Shown here: piece by piece, positions 43,303 to 52,338 of the stretch
Layout: each line of letters starts with the position of its first letter
How positions within the stretch are numbered: position 1 is the first letter of the stretch
DNA from: Candidatus Obscuribacter sp.
GTDB taxonomy: Bacteria > Cyanobacteriota > Vampirovibrionia > Obscuribacterales > Obscuribacteraceae
Length of the DNA stretch: 58,057 nucleotides
NCBI GenBank assembly: GCA_021772135.1
Contig: JADYXQ010000107.1
Coordinates: 1 to 58,057, forward strand
Direction: 5' to 3'
The notes under the pieces: generated by a model
What the model was told of the DNA's origin: nothing
The model's input: the letters and a program-made list of their open reading frames with translations, nothing else
Database searches by the model: none
Made by a program: the position numbers and the translations under genes

Positions 43303-44418
43303 TCAGGGCGCCGGTGCGCCAAAAAGATCAGGGGCAAAGCTCTTCACTGATTGCACAGTCATAGCGCCGCCAAATGTTTTCAATTCTTGCCCGCCTTCAC
43401 CGCGAGCGCGTCTGGCCACAACACCAATGACTTTGCCGCGCAAACTGACTACCGGCCCGCCGCTGTTGCCATTGGTAATGGGAGCGTCCACCTGCACCAT
43501 TCGTGGTGCAATGCGGCTCACTCGGCCGGTGGTGAACGTGGGAGCGTAGTGGTTGGCCGCATCGGTATCAATTTGATCGGATGCTTCCGGATAACCAATC
43601 ACTTGAATTTCTTGTCCTTCAGACGGCGGCAGCGGATCGAATTCCATAGGCAGCAGACTTGATTTATCCACTGTCAAAATGGCAATATCAGGATCTTTAT
43701 CTGTTTTAGCTACCTTAAACAATTTTGCCACCATCGGTGGTTGCGAGACCGGGCCGGCTGCGTGCAAGAAATATCCCACTTCGCTGGTGACGTTAACCTG
43801 GCTCAAATACTTGTTAAACAAAGCTCTTGAAGGGTCTGCTTTTTTTGAAAGGTAAGTTTCATAGGTGTCCCAGATGGCATCAGCCGTAGCCTGATAGGTG
43901 CTTAACTCCGCCGTGGAGCGGTTGGCCTTAGTGCTTAAATTGATGATTTGCAAAATTTCGCGAAAGCGCCCATCAGTGTCGTGACCGGCGGCTGTTTGTT
44001 CGCAATATAAGCGCATCCCCGCATAAAAGCGCTGACTCTCTTTGATTATTTGTTCGGCGCCTGAGACCACATGCTCGTTGGTGAGAAAATAAGCTTTGTC
44101 GTGAGCGTTGGTTTTAATCGGAAAAGATGAGCCGAAAGAAACCACGCGGTAACCGGGGTCACGCGCCGAGGCACTAAAAACCGGATATTTAAATTTGGGC
44201 GAGACGTCGGCCAGCGATGCCCAGAGGCTGTCTTTGATTTTCATTTTCAGGCCGACGCTTATTTGCACCACCTGACCTTTCATGCGCTTGTCTAATTTTT
44301 CCCAACTATCGAGTGAGTGGGCGGCGGGTGCTGTTGCCAGGCCGCTAGATACTAGACCTATAGAGATCAGAGACACGGCTGTAAGGACGCTATTAAATCG
44401 GGCAGTGTGTTTCAACAA
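43303..44418 (-). CDS. Exported trypsin-like serine protease
   Basis: Predicted S1-type serine protease. The triad is visible: His in FLTNEHVVSG, Asp in DPDIAILTV and Ser in TNGNSGGPVVS. A signal segment (FNSVLTAVSLISIGLVSS) directs export. No PDZ domain follows, unlike DegP. A stretch of about 100 residues after the His region, with Tyr/Ala-rich helical character, is an insertion relative to simple trypsins. The frame is open to 44514, overlapping the upstream gene by 86 bases. The TTG at 44416-44418, preceded by AGAGAG, is more likely the start, leaving a 10-base gap after the upstream stop. Confidence 0.85.
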   Translation of the reverse strand: MLKHTARFNSVLTAVSLISIGLVSSGLATAPAAHSLDSWEKLDKRMKGQVVQISVGLKMKIKDSLWASLADVSPKFKYPVFSASARDPGYRVVSFGSSFPIKTNAHDKAYFLTNEHVVSGAEQIIKESQRFYAGMRLYCEQTAAGHDTDGRFREILQIINLSTKANRSTAELSTYQATADAIWDTYETYLSKKADPSRALFNKYLSQVNVTSEVGYFLHAAGPVSQPPMVAKLFKVAKTDKDPDIAILTVDKSSLLPMEFDPLPPSEGQEIQVIGYPEASDQIDTDAANHYAPTFTTGRVSRIAPRMVQVDAPITNGNSGGPVVSLRGKVIGVVARRARGEGGQELKTFGGAMTVQSVKSFAPDLFGAPAP

Positions 44419-44428
44419 ATCTATCTCT

Positions 44429-45949
44429 CTAGCCCCCCTCAAAGCCGATTTCGATTTCGAATGTTCTGCGCCAGGGAAAAGAAAGTCTAACGCTTGGTTC
44501 AAAAGCCAGAGCACAGCTTACTTTTTTGATATAGGGCGAAATCAACTCAGCCAACATTTGCATAGAAGGCTCGCCTTGCAAATCTTTGCGCACTTTTGTT
44601 TGATAGGCCCAGTCATCAACCAGTCTGGTAAAGAGACAGCGTTTTTGACTATCGGAGACAATCTTTGGTATGGCCGGTCCGTTCACTTTTGAGTTAGTGC
44701 CGTACCAGGCGCAAAGAGCAGTGCCGATGGCGCTGCCAACGGTATTACCGGTGGTGTTCCAGCCGGCGTAAGAACAGACTTTCTTCAATAAGTCAGGCCG
44801 CTTAATTAACTCTTCAACCAGCATTGGGTCGCTGCCGTTGGCATAGCCGACATCACACAGAATTACCGGTCCGGGCGCTTCTTCAATTAATTTGATCGTC
44901 GAAGAAACAGAGCGGCTGGTATCACTCTGGCTTAAATCGGGTAAGCCCGGCAAGGTAATGTGATCGCCCTGTCTTTCGCTCGGTCCATGAACGATCATCG
45001 TGATGATATTGCCGCCATTGCCACTAGCGATATCGCTTTTAATGACATCGCAGGTGGTGCTGACGCCACTGGCTTTGATTTGCGCGTCGACGGTGGCGCC
45101 GATTTCTTGACCTTCATAACGGCTGGCCACTGTGTTGCAGTTCTCAGGGCTGTAACGCAGATTAAGAGCCGGTTTGCTGCTTTCGCTGCTTAAGATCAGC
45201 CGTGCCAAAAGGGTGCACATTACTTCGTCTGCGCCGGCATAAACATTAACTTTGCCTGTGAGTTTCATCTGTTCGCTGACGCTTTTCAGTCTGTCTTTTT
45301 CGCCCACATTTAAACCCCAGGCACCAGAGTCGTCTTGCGAAAAAACCAGATGATCGAAAAATCCATCGTCCATAGACTTGAGCACGCTCATGTTAATGGT
45401 GAAATTTCTAAAGCGCGTATCGAGATAATCTTGCCGAATATCAGTTGGAATGCGACGTTCAAGTGATTCTAATAAACCTGGCGTCAGTTTTTCGCCACTG
45501 GCAAGCCGGTGCAGGCAGCCAGACCATTCAAATAACTCGCGGCCAAAACGTGACCAGTATTCTTTCTCTTCAGTGTTGTCGTAATTGTCTGAAATGCGCA
45601 TGATGCTTGATTGAGCGTAAATGGGAATTTTTTTTCCCATCAAATCTTTCCATTTTTTTAAGCGATCAAAACGGGCAGTGAAAGTTTTTCCCGGCTCGGC
45701 ACTGCGGCGCGATGTGATCAGGCCGCCATAAATTAAACTATCGAGACAGAGCACTGCTGCATCAGCTTCTCGGCGCCCAATCACTCCTTCGGCGAAAGCA
45801 AAGAGTTCTTCGATTTGTGCACCGCGCGCAAGCGAACCCATGACATTGCGTGGCGGTACAATTGCTTCCCAACCGGCAGAGCGAGCCAATAGTTGTGGAT
45901 AACTATAAGTGACCGGACGATCGTCCAGTGGAATCAACAGAACTTTCAT
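44429..45949 (-). CDS. DUF4127 family protein
   Basis: About 506 residues, cytoplasmic by sequence. The N-terminus MKVLLIPLDDRPVTYSYPQL is the hallmark of DUF4127 proteins, whose function is unknown. Another family-like stretch is VLCLDSLIYGGLITSRR, and the C-terminal part has GYANGSDPMLVEEL and WNTTGNTVGSAIGTALC. The ATG at 45947-45949 has GGAAA upstream and starts at the conserved segment; an ATG four codons earlier (45961) is an alternative. It follows the 45965 gene closely and precedes the serine protease by 10 bases, so the three genes probably share a transcript. Confidence 0.88.
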   Translation of the reverse strand: MKVLLIPLDDRPVTYSYPQLLARSAGWEAIVPPRNVMGSLARGAQIEELFAFAEGVIGRREADAAVLCLDSLIYGGLITSRRSAEPGKTFTARFDRLKKWKDLMGKKIPIYAQSSIMRISDNYDNTEEKEYWSRFGRELFEWSGCLHRLASGEKLTPGLLESLERRIPTDIRQDYLDTRFRNFTINMSVLKSMDDGFFDHLVFSQDDSGAWGLNVGEKDRLKSVSEQMKLTGKVNVYAGADEVMCTLLARLILSSESSKPALNLRYSPENCNTVASRYEGQEIGATVDAQIKASGVSTTCDVIKSDIASGNGGNIITMIVHGPSERQGDHITLPGLPDLSQSDTSRSVSSTIKLIEEAPGPVILCDVGYANGSDPMLVEELIKRPDLLKKVCSYAGWNTTGNTVGSAIGTALCAWYGTNSKVNGPAIPKIVSDSQKRCLFTRLVDDWAYQTKVRKDLQGEPSMQMLAELISPYIKKVSCALAFEPSVRLSFPWRRTFEIEIGFEGG

Positions 45950-45964
45950 GCGGGTTTCCATTAT

Positions 45965-46861
45965 TTATGGCTTGCCAGAGCTAAGACCAACCCCTCCTGC
46001 GCTACCGCGCTGCAAAATCGGCATCGCCGCTTCAGGCACAATGCGCACGCCCCGCTTTCTATCTCCTTCTTCAGCCACTAAAACCGCATTGGTGGCTGAG
46101 CTGTGGGTGTTGGTTCCACCTTCTGAAGTGACGGTTTGTGCAAATTCGACAGTGTTGATGTCGTTTTCGGGCCAGGTAGCGGCCTCAAAGTAAAGACTGG
46201 AGCCAACCAAGTCACCGGCTACCGGCGAATATATCTTTAAGGTAATCACTCCCGAAGCGGGAATCTTGCCAAGTGCTACTACTTTACGGTCCGGACCCAA
46301 TCGAATGGCGTGGCCGGCGATTGGTTTGGCACCGCTGTCGCGGTCGGCCATGGCCAGCGCCGCCCAGTGGCCGGGGCGTCCTTTCAATGTAAATTCGGCC
46401 GGGTGACCCATTACCAGGCGGCCGGGCAGGTAAAGCCTGGAAGCAAGTAGGCGATCACCGAGGCTGCGGCCGGCGCCGGAGCGTCGAAGCGAAGTGGCCG
46501 GCAGGGTCATGGGAGCCACCAGCGAGGGTTTTTCGTCAGGCTGTGCCATTCCTTGTGAGCCAAAAGGAGTTTTTGTTTCTTTGAGAGTGGCCGAAAGCTT
46601 TGCCTGATGCTCCATATAAGCTTTTTCTTCTTCAATTTCTTCTTCGGTCAGGACGATTTTCTTTTCTTTTTTCTCTTTTTTCTCTTTCTTTGCTTTGCCG
46701 TCTTCTTTGTCTGTTTTGTCTTCTTTATCGACTAGAGCTTGTTTTTCTTCTTTTTTGCCGAAAGCGGCGGCGGGCGGAAAAGGTAGAGTTACGGTGGGCC
46801 AGATCAATGACAACTGACCGATTGCTATAGATAGAATGAGAGTGCTGCGTAAAGTCGGCAT
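45965..46861 (-). CDS. Exported Lys/Glu-rich hypothetical protein
   Basis: A 298-residue protein with a signal peptide (residues about 5-33) followed by a charged, highly repetitive Lys/Glu stretch (about residues 36-82, for example KKEKKEKKEKK) likely to form a long single helix. The C-terminal 170 residues appear beta-rich with glycine turns. I do not recognise the domain. The low-complexity part produces a long open frame on the opposite strand, which is an artefact. It is the first gene of a minus-strand group with DUF4127 and the trypsin-like protease. Confidence 0.7.
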   Translation of the reverse strand: MPTLRSTLILSIAIGQLSLIWPTVTLPFPPAAAFGKKEEKQALVDKEDKTDKEDGKAKKEKKEKKEKKIVLTEEEIEEEKAYMEHQAKLSATLKETKTPFGSQGMAQPDEKPSLVAPMTLPATSLRRSGAGRSLGDRLLASRLYLPGRLVMGHPAEFTLKGRPGHWAALAMADRDSGAKPIAGHAIRLGPDRKVVALGKIPASGVITLKIYSPVAGDLVGSSLYFEAATWPENDINTVEFAQTVTSEGGTNTHSSATNAVLVAEEGDRKRGVRIVPEAAMPILQRGSAGGVGLSSGKP

Positions 46862-46909
46862 ATATGGCCCAAGGCTTCAGGTGGCGTATGTCTAGCGTGT
46901 ATGCTAAGT

Positions 46910-46928
46910 AATATGGCACATAGTAACA
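46910..46928. repeat. 19-base sequence shared with 970-988
   Basis: AATATGGCACATAGTAACA matches 970-988 at 18 of 19 bases. It lies between the divergent 45965 and 46944 genes, 15 bases before the GTG at 46944, so it could carry a promoter element for either gene. Confidence 0.35.
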
Positions 46929-46943
46929 CCATCGTTTTAAGAA

Positions 46944-47216
46944 GTGAAATTGAGCCTACTTCGCGACACTTTTAAATCTCTGGGCCGAGATATCGTCTGC
47001 TCTCTTAAGGACCAGACCACCCTGGTTCAGGCGTTTTTAGTGGCCCTCAGTTTGCACGTGGTGCTGCTGCCGATAATGTGGATTATAGGCTGGGCCTTGC
47101 CCTGGCCGAAATTTCCCATTATTACCACCATAATCGAGTATGACTTGAGGGGTTGGCCCAACATGCCGAAACCGAAAAGCGTCATAAATGTCATGGACCC
47201 TGAACTTAATAAGTAA
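46944..47216 (+). CDS. Small membrane protein, 90 residues
   Basis: A charged N-terminus (MKLSLLRDTFKSLGRDIVCS) precedes one membrane segment (about residues 28-51, LVALSLHVVLLPIMWIIGWA). The polar tail has several prolines. I do not recognise it. The start is a GTG at 46944, with the TTG at 46950 (AGAAG upstream) an alternative; neither has a strong ribosome binding site, so the call is moderate. The 47217-47495 gap after it shows no gene. Confidence 0.55.
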   Translation: MKLSLLRDTFKSLGRDIVCSLKDQTTLVQAFLVALSLHVVLLPIMWIIGWALPWPKFPIITTIIEYDLRGWPNMPKPKSVINVMDPELNK

Positions 47217-47495
47217 ATAGTTTTTCGAGTGCATATCTGATTGAACTATCTTGGCCCCGCCAACGTATAAGTAAATGGCTAGCTTTTGGTCGGCATTGAT
47301 CCCCTTCACCACTGGGTTTGGTGCTGGTTTCGTGTTACGATTGAAAAATAGTCAATCACAAAGATAGAGATCGGTGCAGCATCATTGGCGGTGCCAAACC
47401 GCAAGCCGTGATATCTAAAAAAGTGGCCAATATATACGCCTGGTAGATATAGAATTTCTATCTTTTAACTCTCAACTTCAGCGGGGACATGGGTA

Positions 47496-50129
47496 ATGCT
47501 CGAACCCAGTGGCGACAATCAAACAGGTGCAGTCTCAACCACGGTAATACCGGCCAAGTTGTGGGTCTTTCCTGAAACCGGCGAACCAGACCAAGAGCTG
47601 CTTGAAGCTTGTGCCGGCTCGGTCACTCTTGCCCGGGTACTGATGCGTCGTGGGCTGGCAAGCAAAGCGATTGTGCGTCAGTTTTTAAATGAAAGCGAAT
47701 ATGTGCCCACCCATCCCTTTGAATTACCGGGTGTGGAAAAAGCGGTAGAGCGTATGGGCGCTGCCATAGAAAAGGGTGAGAAAATCACCGTATATGGTGA
47801 CTATGATGTTGACGGCATCACCGGCACATCAGTGCTGCTCAGTGTGCTTAAGAGTCTTTCCGCCAACGTAGACTTTTATATTCCCAACCGCTCGTCAGAA
47901 GGTTATGGTCTCAATCTCAAGGCTGTGAGCGTACTCGCCAGCAAACATCGCACCAAACTTCTAATCACTTGCGACTGCGGTGTATCTAATTTTTCTGAAA
48001 TCAATTTAGCTAAATCGCTCGGTGTAGACACTCTGGTGCTCGACCACCACACCATGCCAGAAATGATGCCCCCTGCCGTTGCCGTGGTGCATCCTAAATT
48101 GTTGCAAGAGGGTCATCCACTCTTTCATCTGCCCGGTGTAGGTGTTGCTTACAAGGTCTGCGAAGCGCTGCTGACTAAATTTGATCGCACCTCCGAAATC
48201 GAAGCTTTGCAAGATTTTGTCACCCTGGGCATGATTGCCGACCTGGTGCCTTTAGTTGACGAAAATCGTTATCTGGTCAAAATTGGTTTGCCGAAACTGG
48301 TGCAATCAACAAGGCCAGGCATACGCGCACTGCTTGCCCAGGTGGGTGGAAAAGAAGACACTGACCTGGTCGGTTTTGGTCTGGCCCCTCGCATCAACGC
48401 AGTGGGAAGATTGTCAGATGCCAATGTAGCCGTTGAATTGCTTACCACTACAGACGAGGCACGCGCTGAAGAATTGGCCCAGCAACTGCAAAGAGACAAT
48501 GCCCGCAGGCAAGAGCTGTGCGAGCGCATTTTCCAGGAAGCAGAAGCAAAAGTATTGACCACCTGCGATCTCAATGTCGACCGCGGCATCGCCATCTACA
48601 ATGAAGGTTGGCACCACGGCGTCGTCGGCATCGTCGCTTCAAGACTGGTTGAGCGCTTTCAGCGCCCTGTATTCATCGGGCAACTCGATATTGAAGACAA
48701 TGTTGTTAAAGGCTCGGCCCGCGGCGTTGAACAAATTGATCTTTATCAGGTTCTCAAAGCCAACGAACATTTGCTGATTAAATGGGGCGGTCATAAAATG
48801 GCTGCCGGTTTCTCTATCGAAGCCGATAAAGCGGAAGCGGCCGTCAAAGGCATTGTCGCTGCCTGCAACAAACATCTGGCTGAGAAAAACATGCGTGTGC
48901 GCCTGGAAATCGATAGTGTGGTAGATGCCACCGTACTGTCGCTCGATCTGGTGAAAGACTTAAATGCCATGGCGCCGTTTGGCATGTCTAACCGCAAACC
49001 CGTTTTGTGCATGACCAAAGTCGTGGTCACCTCCAGTCGCCCGCTAGGCAAAGAGAACAAGCACAGCCGCATCATGATGAAAGATCACACCTCGGGCAAA
49101 GAATTCGAGTCTGTGATGTGGAACACTCGCGGGCGCATACCTGCCGATGGCGACGAAATTGATGTGGCCTTTAACGCTGAACTCAATTCATATAATGGCC
49201 GCGACCGCCTGCAGCTAATACTGTGCGATTGGCGCAGACACGGCGAAGCCTCACGTGCGCAAGAAGCCGAAGAAGAGGCGAAATTAAGTAAGCAAGGCGA
49301 ACAATCGAAAGCTAAACCGCAATCGAGCCCACAGAGCTCTCGCACTGTCGGCACCGAATATGATGCAGGTAAGCCTGCCGCTGTCGCCGGCGCCAGCCAT
49401 CCTGGAACCCAAGCCCCGACCACAGTCAAGCTCACTTTTAAAGATTTGCGCTCGTTCAACAGTAATCCTGAAGTGGTTAAAAAGGCTCAGGCAAAACTGG
49501 GCAAAGACCTGGCTATCTTTGGCGAGTCTTGCGCTAAAGTCGCTGGTATCACATATAGTGACCGGGCCGAATTAGCCGGGCGCGACCATCTTTTGATCTG
49601 GCAATTCCCGCCATCATTGAAAAATTTCCAGGAGCTTCTGCGCGACAGCGGGGCCTCTAATATTTATCTGGTGGGCTGTGAAGATGACGAGTTGGAAGAA
49701 CCGGCAAATTTTCTCAAAAGACTGCTTGGCCTGGTGCGCTATGTCATCAACCAGAAAGACGGACAGGTTGAAGGTGACAAATTGGTTTCTGTCATGGGCG
49801 CCAGCAAGATGTCAGTGGCTCTTGCTCTGACAGCTTTCAAAAAAGTGCATCTGATTGATTGGTTCTCAGAGAACGGCCTTATATATCTTGACTTGCTGGG
49901 TGATCCCGCTTCCCGTGTTGAAGACACCCCCGAATACAAGCAACTGGGCCAGACTCTTGAACAGGTGAGAAAATTCAGGCTCTGGTGCAAAGAATGCTCT
50001 ATTAAAGAGCTACAATTAGCTCTCATACCCAATCAGTTGGGTCTGCCCGGAGAGCCCGCAACTTCAGCCGAAGTCGTGTCGCCCGCCATTCGGGCAGTGA
50101 CGGTCGCTTCCGAGCAGCCGTATTCGTGA
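47496..50129 (+). CDS. recJ: Single-stranded-DNA-specific exonuclease RecJ
   Basis: 5' to 3' exonuclease of recombination and repair. The DHH-family motifs are in order: VYGDYDVDGITG near residue 103, TCDCGVSN, VLDHHTMPE with the DHH signature near 179, and PRINAVGRLSDA. The DHHA1 part has the HHGVVGIVASRLVERF and WGGHKMAAGFSIE segments, and an OB-fold follows (about 480-590). A C-terminal extension of roughly 290 residues contains a linker rich in Ala, Gln and Ser and a separate domain beginning near residue 645; E. coli RecJ (577 residues) lacks it. The ATG at 47496 has GGGGA upstream. Confidence 0.95.
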   Translation: MLEPSGDNQTGAVSTTVIPAKLWVFPETGEPDQELLEACAGSVTLARVLMRRGLASKAIVRQFLNESEYVPTHPFELPGVEKAVERMGAAIEKGEKITVYGDYDVDGITGTSVLLSVLKSLSANVDFYIPNRSSEGYGLNLKAVSVLASKHRTKLLITCDCGVSNFSEINLAKSLGVDTLVLDHHTMPEMMPPAVAVVHPKLLQEGHPLFHLPGVGVAYKVCEALLTKFDRTSEIEALQDFVTLGMIADLVPLVDENRYLVKIGLPKLVQSTRPGIRALLAQVGGKEDTDLVGFGLAPRINAVGRLSDANVAVELLTTTDEARAEELAQQLQRDNARRQELCERIFQEAEAKVLTTCDLNVDRGIAIYNEGWHHGVVGIVASRLVERFQRPVFIGQLDIEDNVVKGSARGVEQIDLYQVLKANEHLLIKWGGHKMAAGFSIEADKAEAAVKGIVAACNKHLAEKNMRVRLEIDSVVDATVLSLDLVKDLNAMAPFGMSNRKPVLCMTKVVVTSSRPLGKENKHSRIMMKDHTSGKEFESVMWNTRGRIPADGDEIDVAFNAELNSYNGRDRLQLILCDWRRHGEASRAQEAEEEAKLSKQGEQSKAKPQSSPQSSRTVGTEYDAGKPAAVAGASHPGTQAPTTVKLTFKDLRSFNSNPEVVKKAQAKLGKDLAIFGESCAKVAGITYSDRAELAGRDHLLIWQFPPSLKNFQELLRDSGASNIYLVGCEDDELEEPANFLKRLLGLVRYVINQKDGQVEGDKLVSVMGASKMSVALALTAFKKVHLIDWFSENGLIYLDLLGDPASRVEDTPEYKQLGQTLEQVRKFRLWCKECSIKELQLALIPNQLGLPGEPATSAEVVSPAIRAVTVASEQPYS

Positions 50130-50158
50130 CTTCTTGAGCTTGAGGACATTAGAGTTAT

Positions 50159-50740
50159 ATGGCTGCCAGTGTTAAATCGCATGAAGTGCTCAGTCTGCCA
50201 TTGCCTGACGCACAGCAAGATTGGATTAAAAGCATCATTCGTGACGTGCCGGACTTTCCCAAGAAAGGCATTATCTTCAAAGATCTGACCACTTTGATGA
50301 GAGACCCAATTGCTTTTAAGTTGGTGCTCAATGCCCTGACGTATTCTTGCAAGGCTCTTAAGCCTACAGTGATTGTCGGTATTGAAGCCCGCGGATTTAT
50401 TCTGGCACCGGTTATCGCTCATCAATTAGATGTCGGATTTGTGCCGATTCGCAAGCCAGGCAAATTGCCATGGAAAACAGAAAAAATCTCTTACGCCCTG
50501 GAATATGGGGAAGATTCAATTGAGATTCACGAAGATGCAGTAAGTGCTGACGATCGAGTAGTGATTATTGATGACTTGCTGGCCACCGGTGGCACGGCTC
50601 TAGCTGCTAAACATCTATTGCGTAAACTTGGTGCCAATATTGTCGGAGCTGGTTTCGTTGTCGAACTTGATTTTCTTGATGGGCGCAAAAAGTTGTTAGA
50701 AAACGACGAGTTCAATGTTTATTCGGTGATTCATTATTAA
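50159..50740 (+). CDS. apt: Adenine phosphoribosyltransferase
   Basis: Salvages adenine with PRPP to AMP in the cytoplasm. Family features are VPDFPKKGIIFKDLTTLM, GIEARGFILAPVIAHQL and the PRPP-binding motif VVIIDDLLATGGTALAAKHL. The 193-residue length is slightly longer than usual because of about 18 extra N-terminal residues. The gene starts 29 bases after recJ on the same strand, so it is probably cotranscribed. Confidence 0.95.
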   Translation: MAASVKSHEVLSLPLPDAQQDWIKSIIRDVPDFPKKGIIFKDLTTLMRDPIAFKLVLNALTYSCKALKPTVIVGIEARGFILAPVIAHQLDVGFVPIRKPGKLPWKTEKISYALEYGEDSIEIHEDAVSADDRVVIIDDLLATGGTALAAKHLLRKLGANIVGAGFVVELDFLDGRKKLLENDEFNVYSVIHY

Positions 50741-50805
50741 TTTGGGCGAGTTTGGCCATTTCGGGCTATTTTGGGGCACCTGGCGTCGTGTGCGAAAAGA
50801 CTATT

Positions 50806-50851
50806 GATACCGAGACAGAGATTTTTGCGCAAAAATCTCTGTCTTGGTACC
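50806..50851. terminator. Long palindromic terminator between apt and birA
   Basis: AGACAGAGATTTTTGC (50813-50828) and GCAAAAATCTCTGTCT (50829-50844) form a perfect 16-base-pair stem. Flanking GATACCG and TGGTACC extend it. It lies between converging genes, so it should terminate both transcripts. Confidence 0.75.
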
Positions 50852-50886
50852 GGGTCTATTTTTAAACGTTCGCTGCACTAGCATTT

Positions 50887-51705
50887 CTAGCAATAGTTGC
50901 CATTTTGAAGCCTAATTGAGATTTCGCCGGCCACGATCTCTGTTCGTAATCCGCTTTCATCTTCAACAATTAACGCGCCACTATGGGCGATATCAACCGC
51001 CCGACCTTTAATCGATTGGTTGTTGCTCGTCGCTTCAATCAATTGTCCAATTGTGATTGAATAATCTTTCCAGAGAGTGATAATTTTTTCTGTTTTCCCG
51101 GCCTTCAAAAGTTCGTAGGCAGTCTCCAGTTTGTGAGCTAATTCCACCACAATTAAATTGGGATCAATCGGCCTGCCCACGGCACGCTCCAACCATTCAA
51201 CTCTGTCTTTTAATTCCGCTGGCAAATCTGAATCTTCCAATCTGACATTAATACCAATGCCAATAATCAGCGCTTGTCCTGGCATCTCAGCGAGAATGCC
51301 ACCAAGCTTTTTACCGTGCAGAGTTAAATCGTTGACCCACTTAAGACCGGGTCGCACACCCACGCTTGCTTCAATTGCCTGAGCTACCGCTACTCCTGTG
51401 GCAAGCGTAATTAAAGGCAAACGCGATAGCTCAAGCTGGGGACGCAGCACCACTGAAAATGCAATACCAGCGTCGGGCGGTGAAATCCAGGCGCGACCAG
51501 GGCGACCTCGGCCCGCTGTTTGCTGCCTGGCCAGAACGATGACACCTTCCGGGCATCCTTCGGCGGCCAGAGCAGCAGCACGGGTGTTGGTAGAACCGAT
51601 TTCAGCCCAGAGTTCGTTTCTCACGCCTGGAGCTTTACCGATTATTTTTGTGGTCAGCGAAGTTTCGATTACGTCTAGAGAAAGAATCTCAGAGCCGCTA
51701 TTCAT
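50887..51705 (-). CDS. birA: Biotin--[acetyl-CoA-carboxylase] ligase
   Basis: Attaches biotin to the biotin carboxyl carrier protein through biotinyl-AMP. The catalytic features are GSTNTRAAALA, TAGRGRPGRAWISPPDAGI, and WVNDLTLHGKKLGGILAEMP with the GIGINV sequence following. The 272-residue length fits a ligase without the N-terminal DNA-binding domain of E. coli BirA. It should therefore not act as a repressor. The stop region is flanked by the long palindrome at 50806. It follows osmC by 7 bases, so both are on one transcript. Confidence 0.95.
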   Translation of the reverse strand: MNSGSEILSLDVIETSLTTKIIGKAPGVRNELWAEIGSTNTRAAALAAEGCPEGVIVLARQQTAGRGRPGRAWISPPDAGIAFSVVLRPQLELSRLPLITLATGVAVAQAIEASVGVRPGLKWVNDLTLHGKKLGGILAEMPGQALIIGIGINVRLEDSDLPAELKDRVEWLERAVGRPIDPNLIVVELAHKLETAYELLKAGKTEKIITLWKDYSITIGQLIEATSNNQSIKGRAVDIAHSGALIVEDESGLRTEIVAGEISIRLQNGNYC

Positions 51706-51712
51706 TTATTTA

Positions 51713-52123
51713 CTACTTGCGTGAAACTTCGGTTTTGATTTCTTTAGGTCCCTGGAGCAATTTGTGGATGGGGCACTTGTCAGCAATCATTTTCAGGCCG
51801 TCAACCTGCTCTTGAGTGAGGTCGCCTTCGATTTCAATATTGCGGGTGATCAAGCTGGATTTTTGACCTTCGCCATTCTCAACTTGTTGTTCCTCGCATT
51901 TAACGGTCACGGCTTTCAAATCGTAGCCCTTGCGCTTGGCGTACATTTGCACGGTGATGGCTGTGCATGCGCCCAGTGAGCCGAGGAGAAGTTCATGTGG
52001 GTTTGGCGCAGAGTCTTCGCCGCCATGTTCTTTACCGGCGTCGGAGGCAAAGGAATGAGTGGCAGAAGTAATTTCTTGACGATAATTCTTGTCTGCGCGT
52101 GCCTTAACTTCTACAGTTGCCAT
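51713..52123 (-). CDS. OsmC/Ohr-family peroxidase-like protein
   Basis: A 136-residue thiol-dependent protein of the OsmC type, expected to reduce organic hydroperoxides. The two active-site cysteines are visible: one in SLGACTAITVQMYAKRKG and one in KCPIHKLLQG. The motif APNPHELLLGSLGACT is typical of the family. It is preceded by AAGAGGA, and a 32-base palindrome stands 15 bases upstream of the ATG in its 5' leader. The reductant (lipoyl or thioredoxin system) cannot be told. Confidence 0.9.
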   Translation of the reverse strand: MATVEVKARADKNYRQEITSATHSFASDAGKEHGGEDSAPNPHELLLGSLGACTAITVQMYAKRKGYDLKAVTVKCEEQQVENGEGQKSSLITRNIEIEGDLTQEQVDGLKMIADKCPIHKLLQGPKEIKTEVSRK

Positions 52124-52137
52124 AAAAAATTCCTCTT

Positions 52138-52169
52138 GTGGAAAAATACCTTCGAAGTTATTTTTCCAC
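52138..52169. promoter_or_regulatory. Near-perfect palindrome in the osmC leader/divergent promoter region
   Basis: GTGGAAAAATACCTTC pairs with GAAGTTATTTTTCCAC with one mismatch. On the minus strand this hairpin lies directly before the osmC ribosome binding site. Because the flanking genes are divergent it is not a bidirectional terminator; it could be an operator or an RNA hairpin that controls osmC. Its outer arm GTGGAAAAATAC matches the palindrome at 34173. Confidence 0.5.
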
Positions 52170-52338
52170 CATTTCCTGCCAGCCCCGGGATTGCTTCTGA
52201 TCTATTAATAGAAAAGGCAATTTTCACCGATTATTGGTTTACAAGGGCGATTGCTTGCGAAATCGGGGCGCCTTACGCTTTTGCTATAGAATGGCAAAAT
52301 AGACCTGTCCCAGCTAAGGAAGGAAGGATCAACTATTG

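Noticed and set aside
46600..46830. Plus-strand frame rich in Leu, Phe and Ser opposite the Lys/Glu repeat
   Set aside because: It is the mirror of a low-complexity AAA/GAA-rich stretch and not a membrane protein gene.
47440..47470. AT-rich imperfect hairpin AGATATAGAA...TCTATCT before recJ
   Set aside because: The stem is weak and bulged, with no clear position relative to a promoter.
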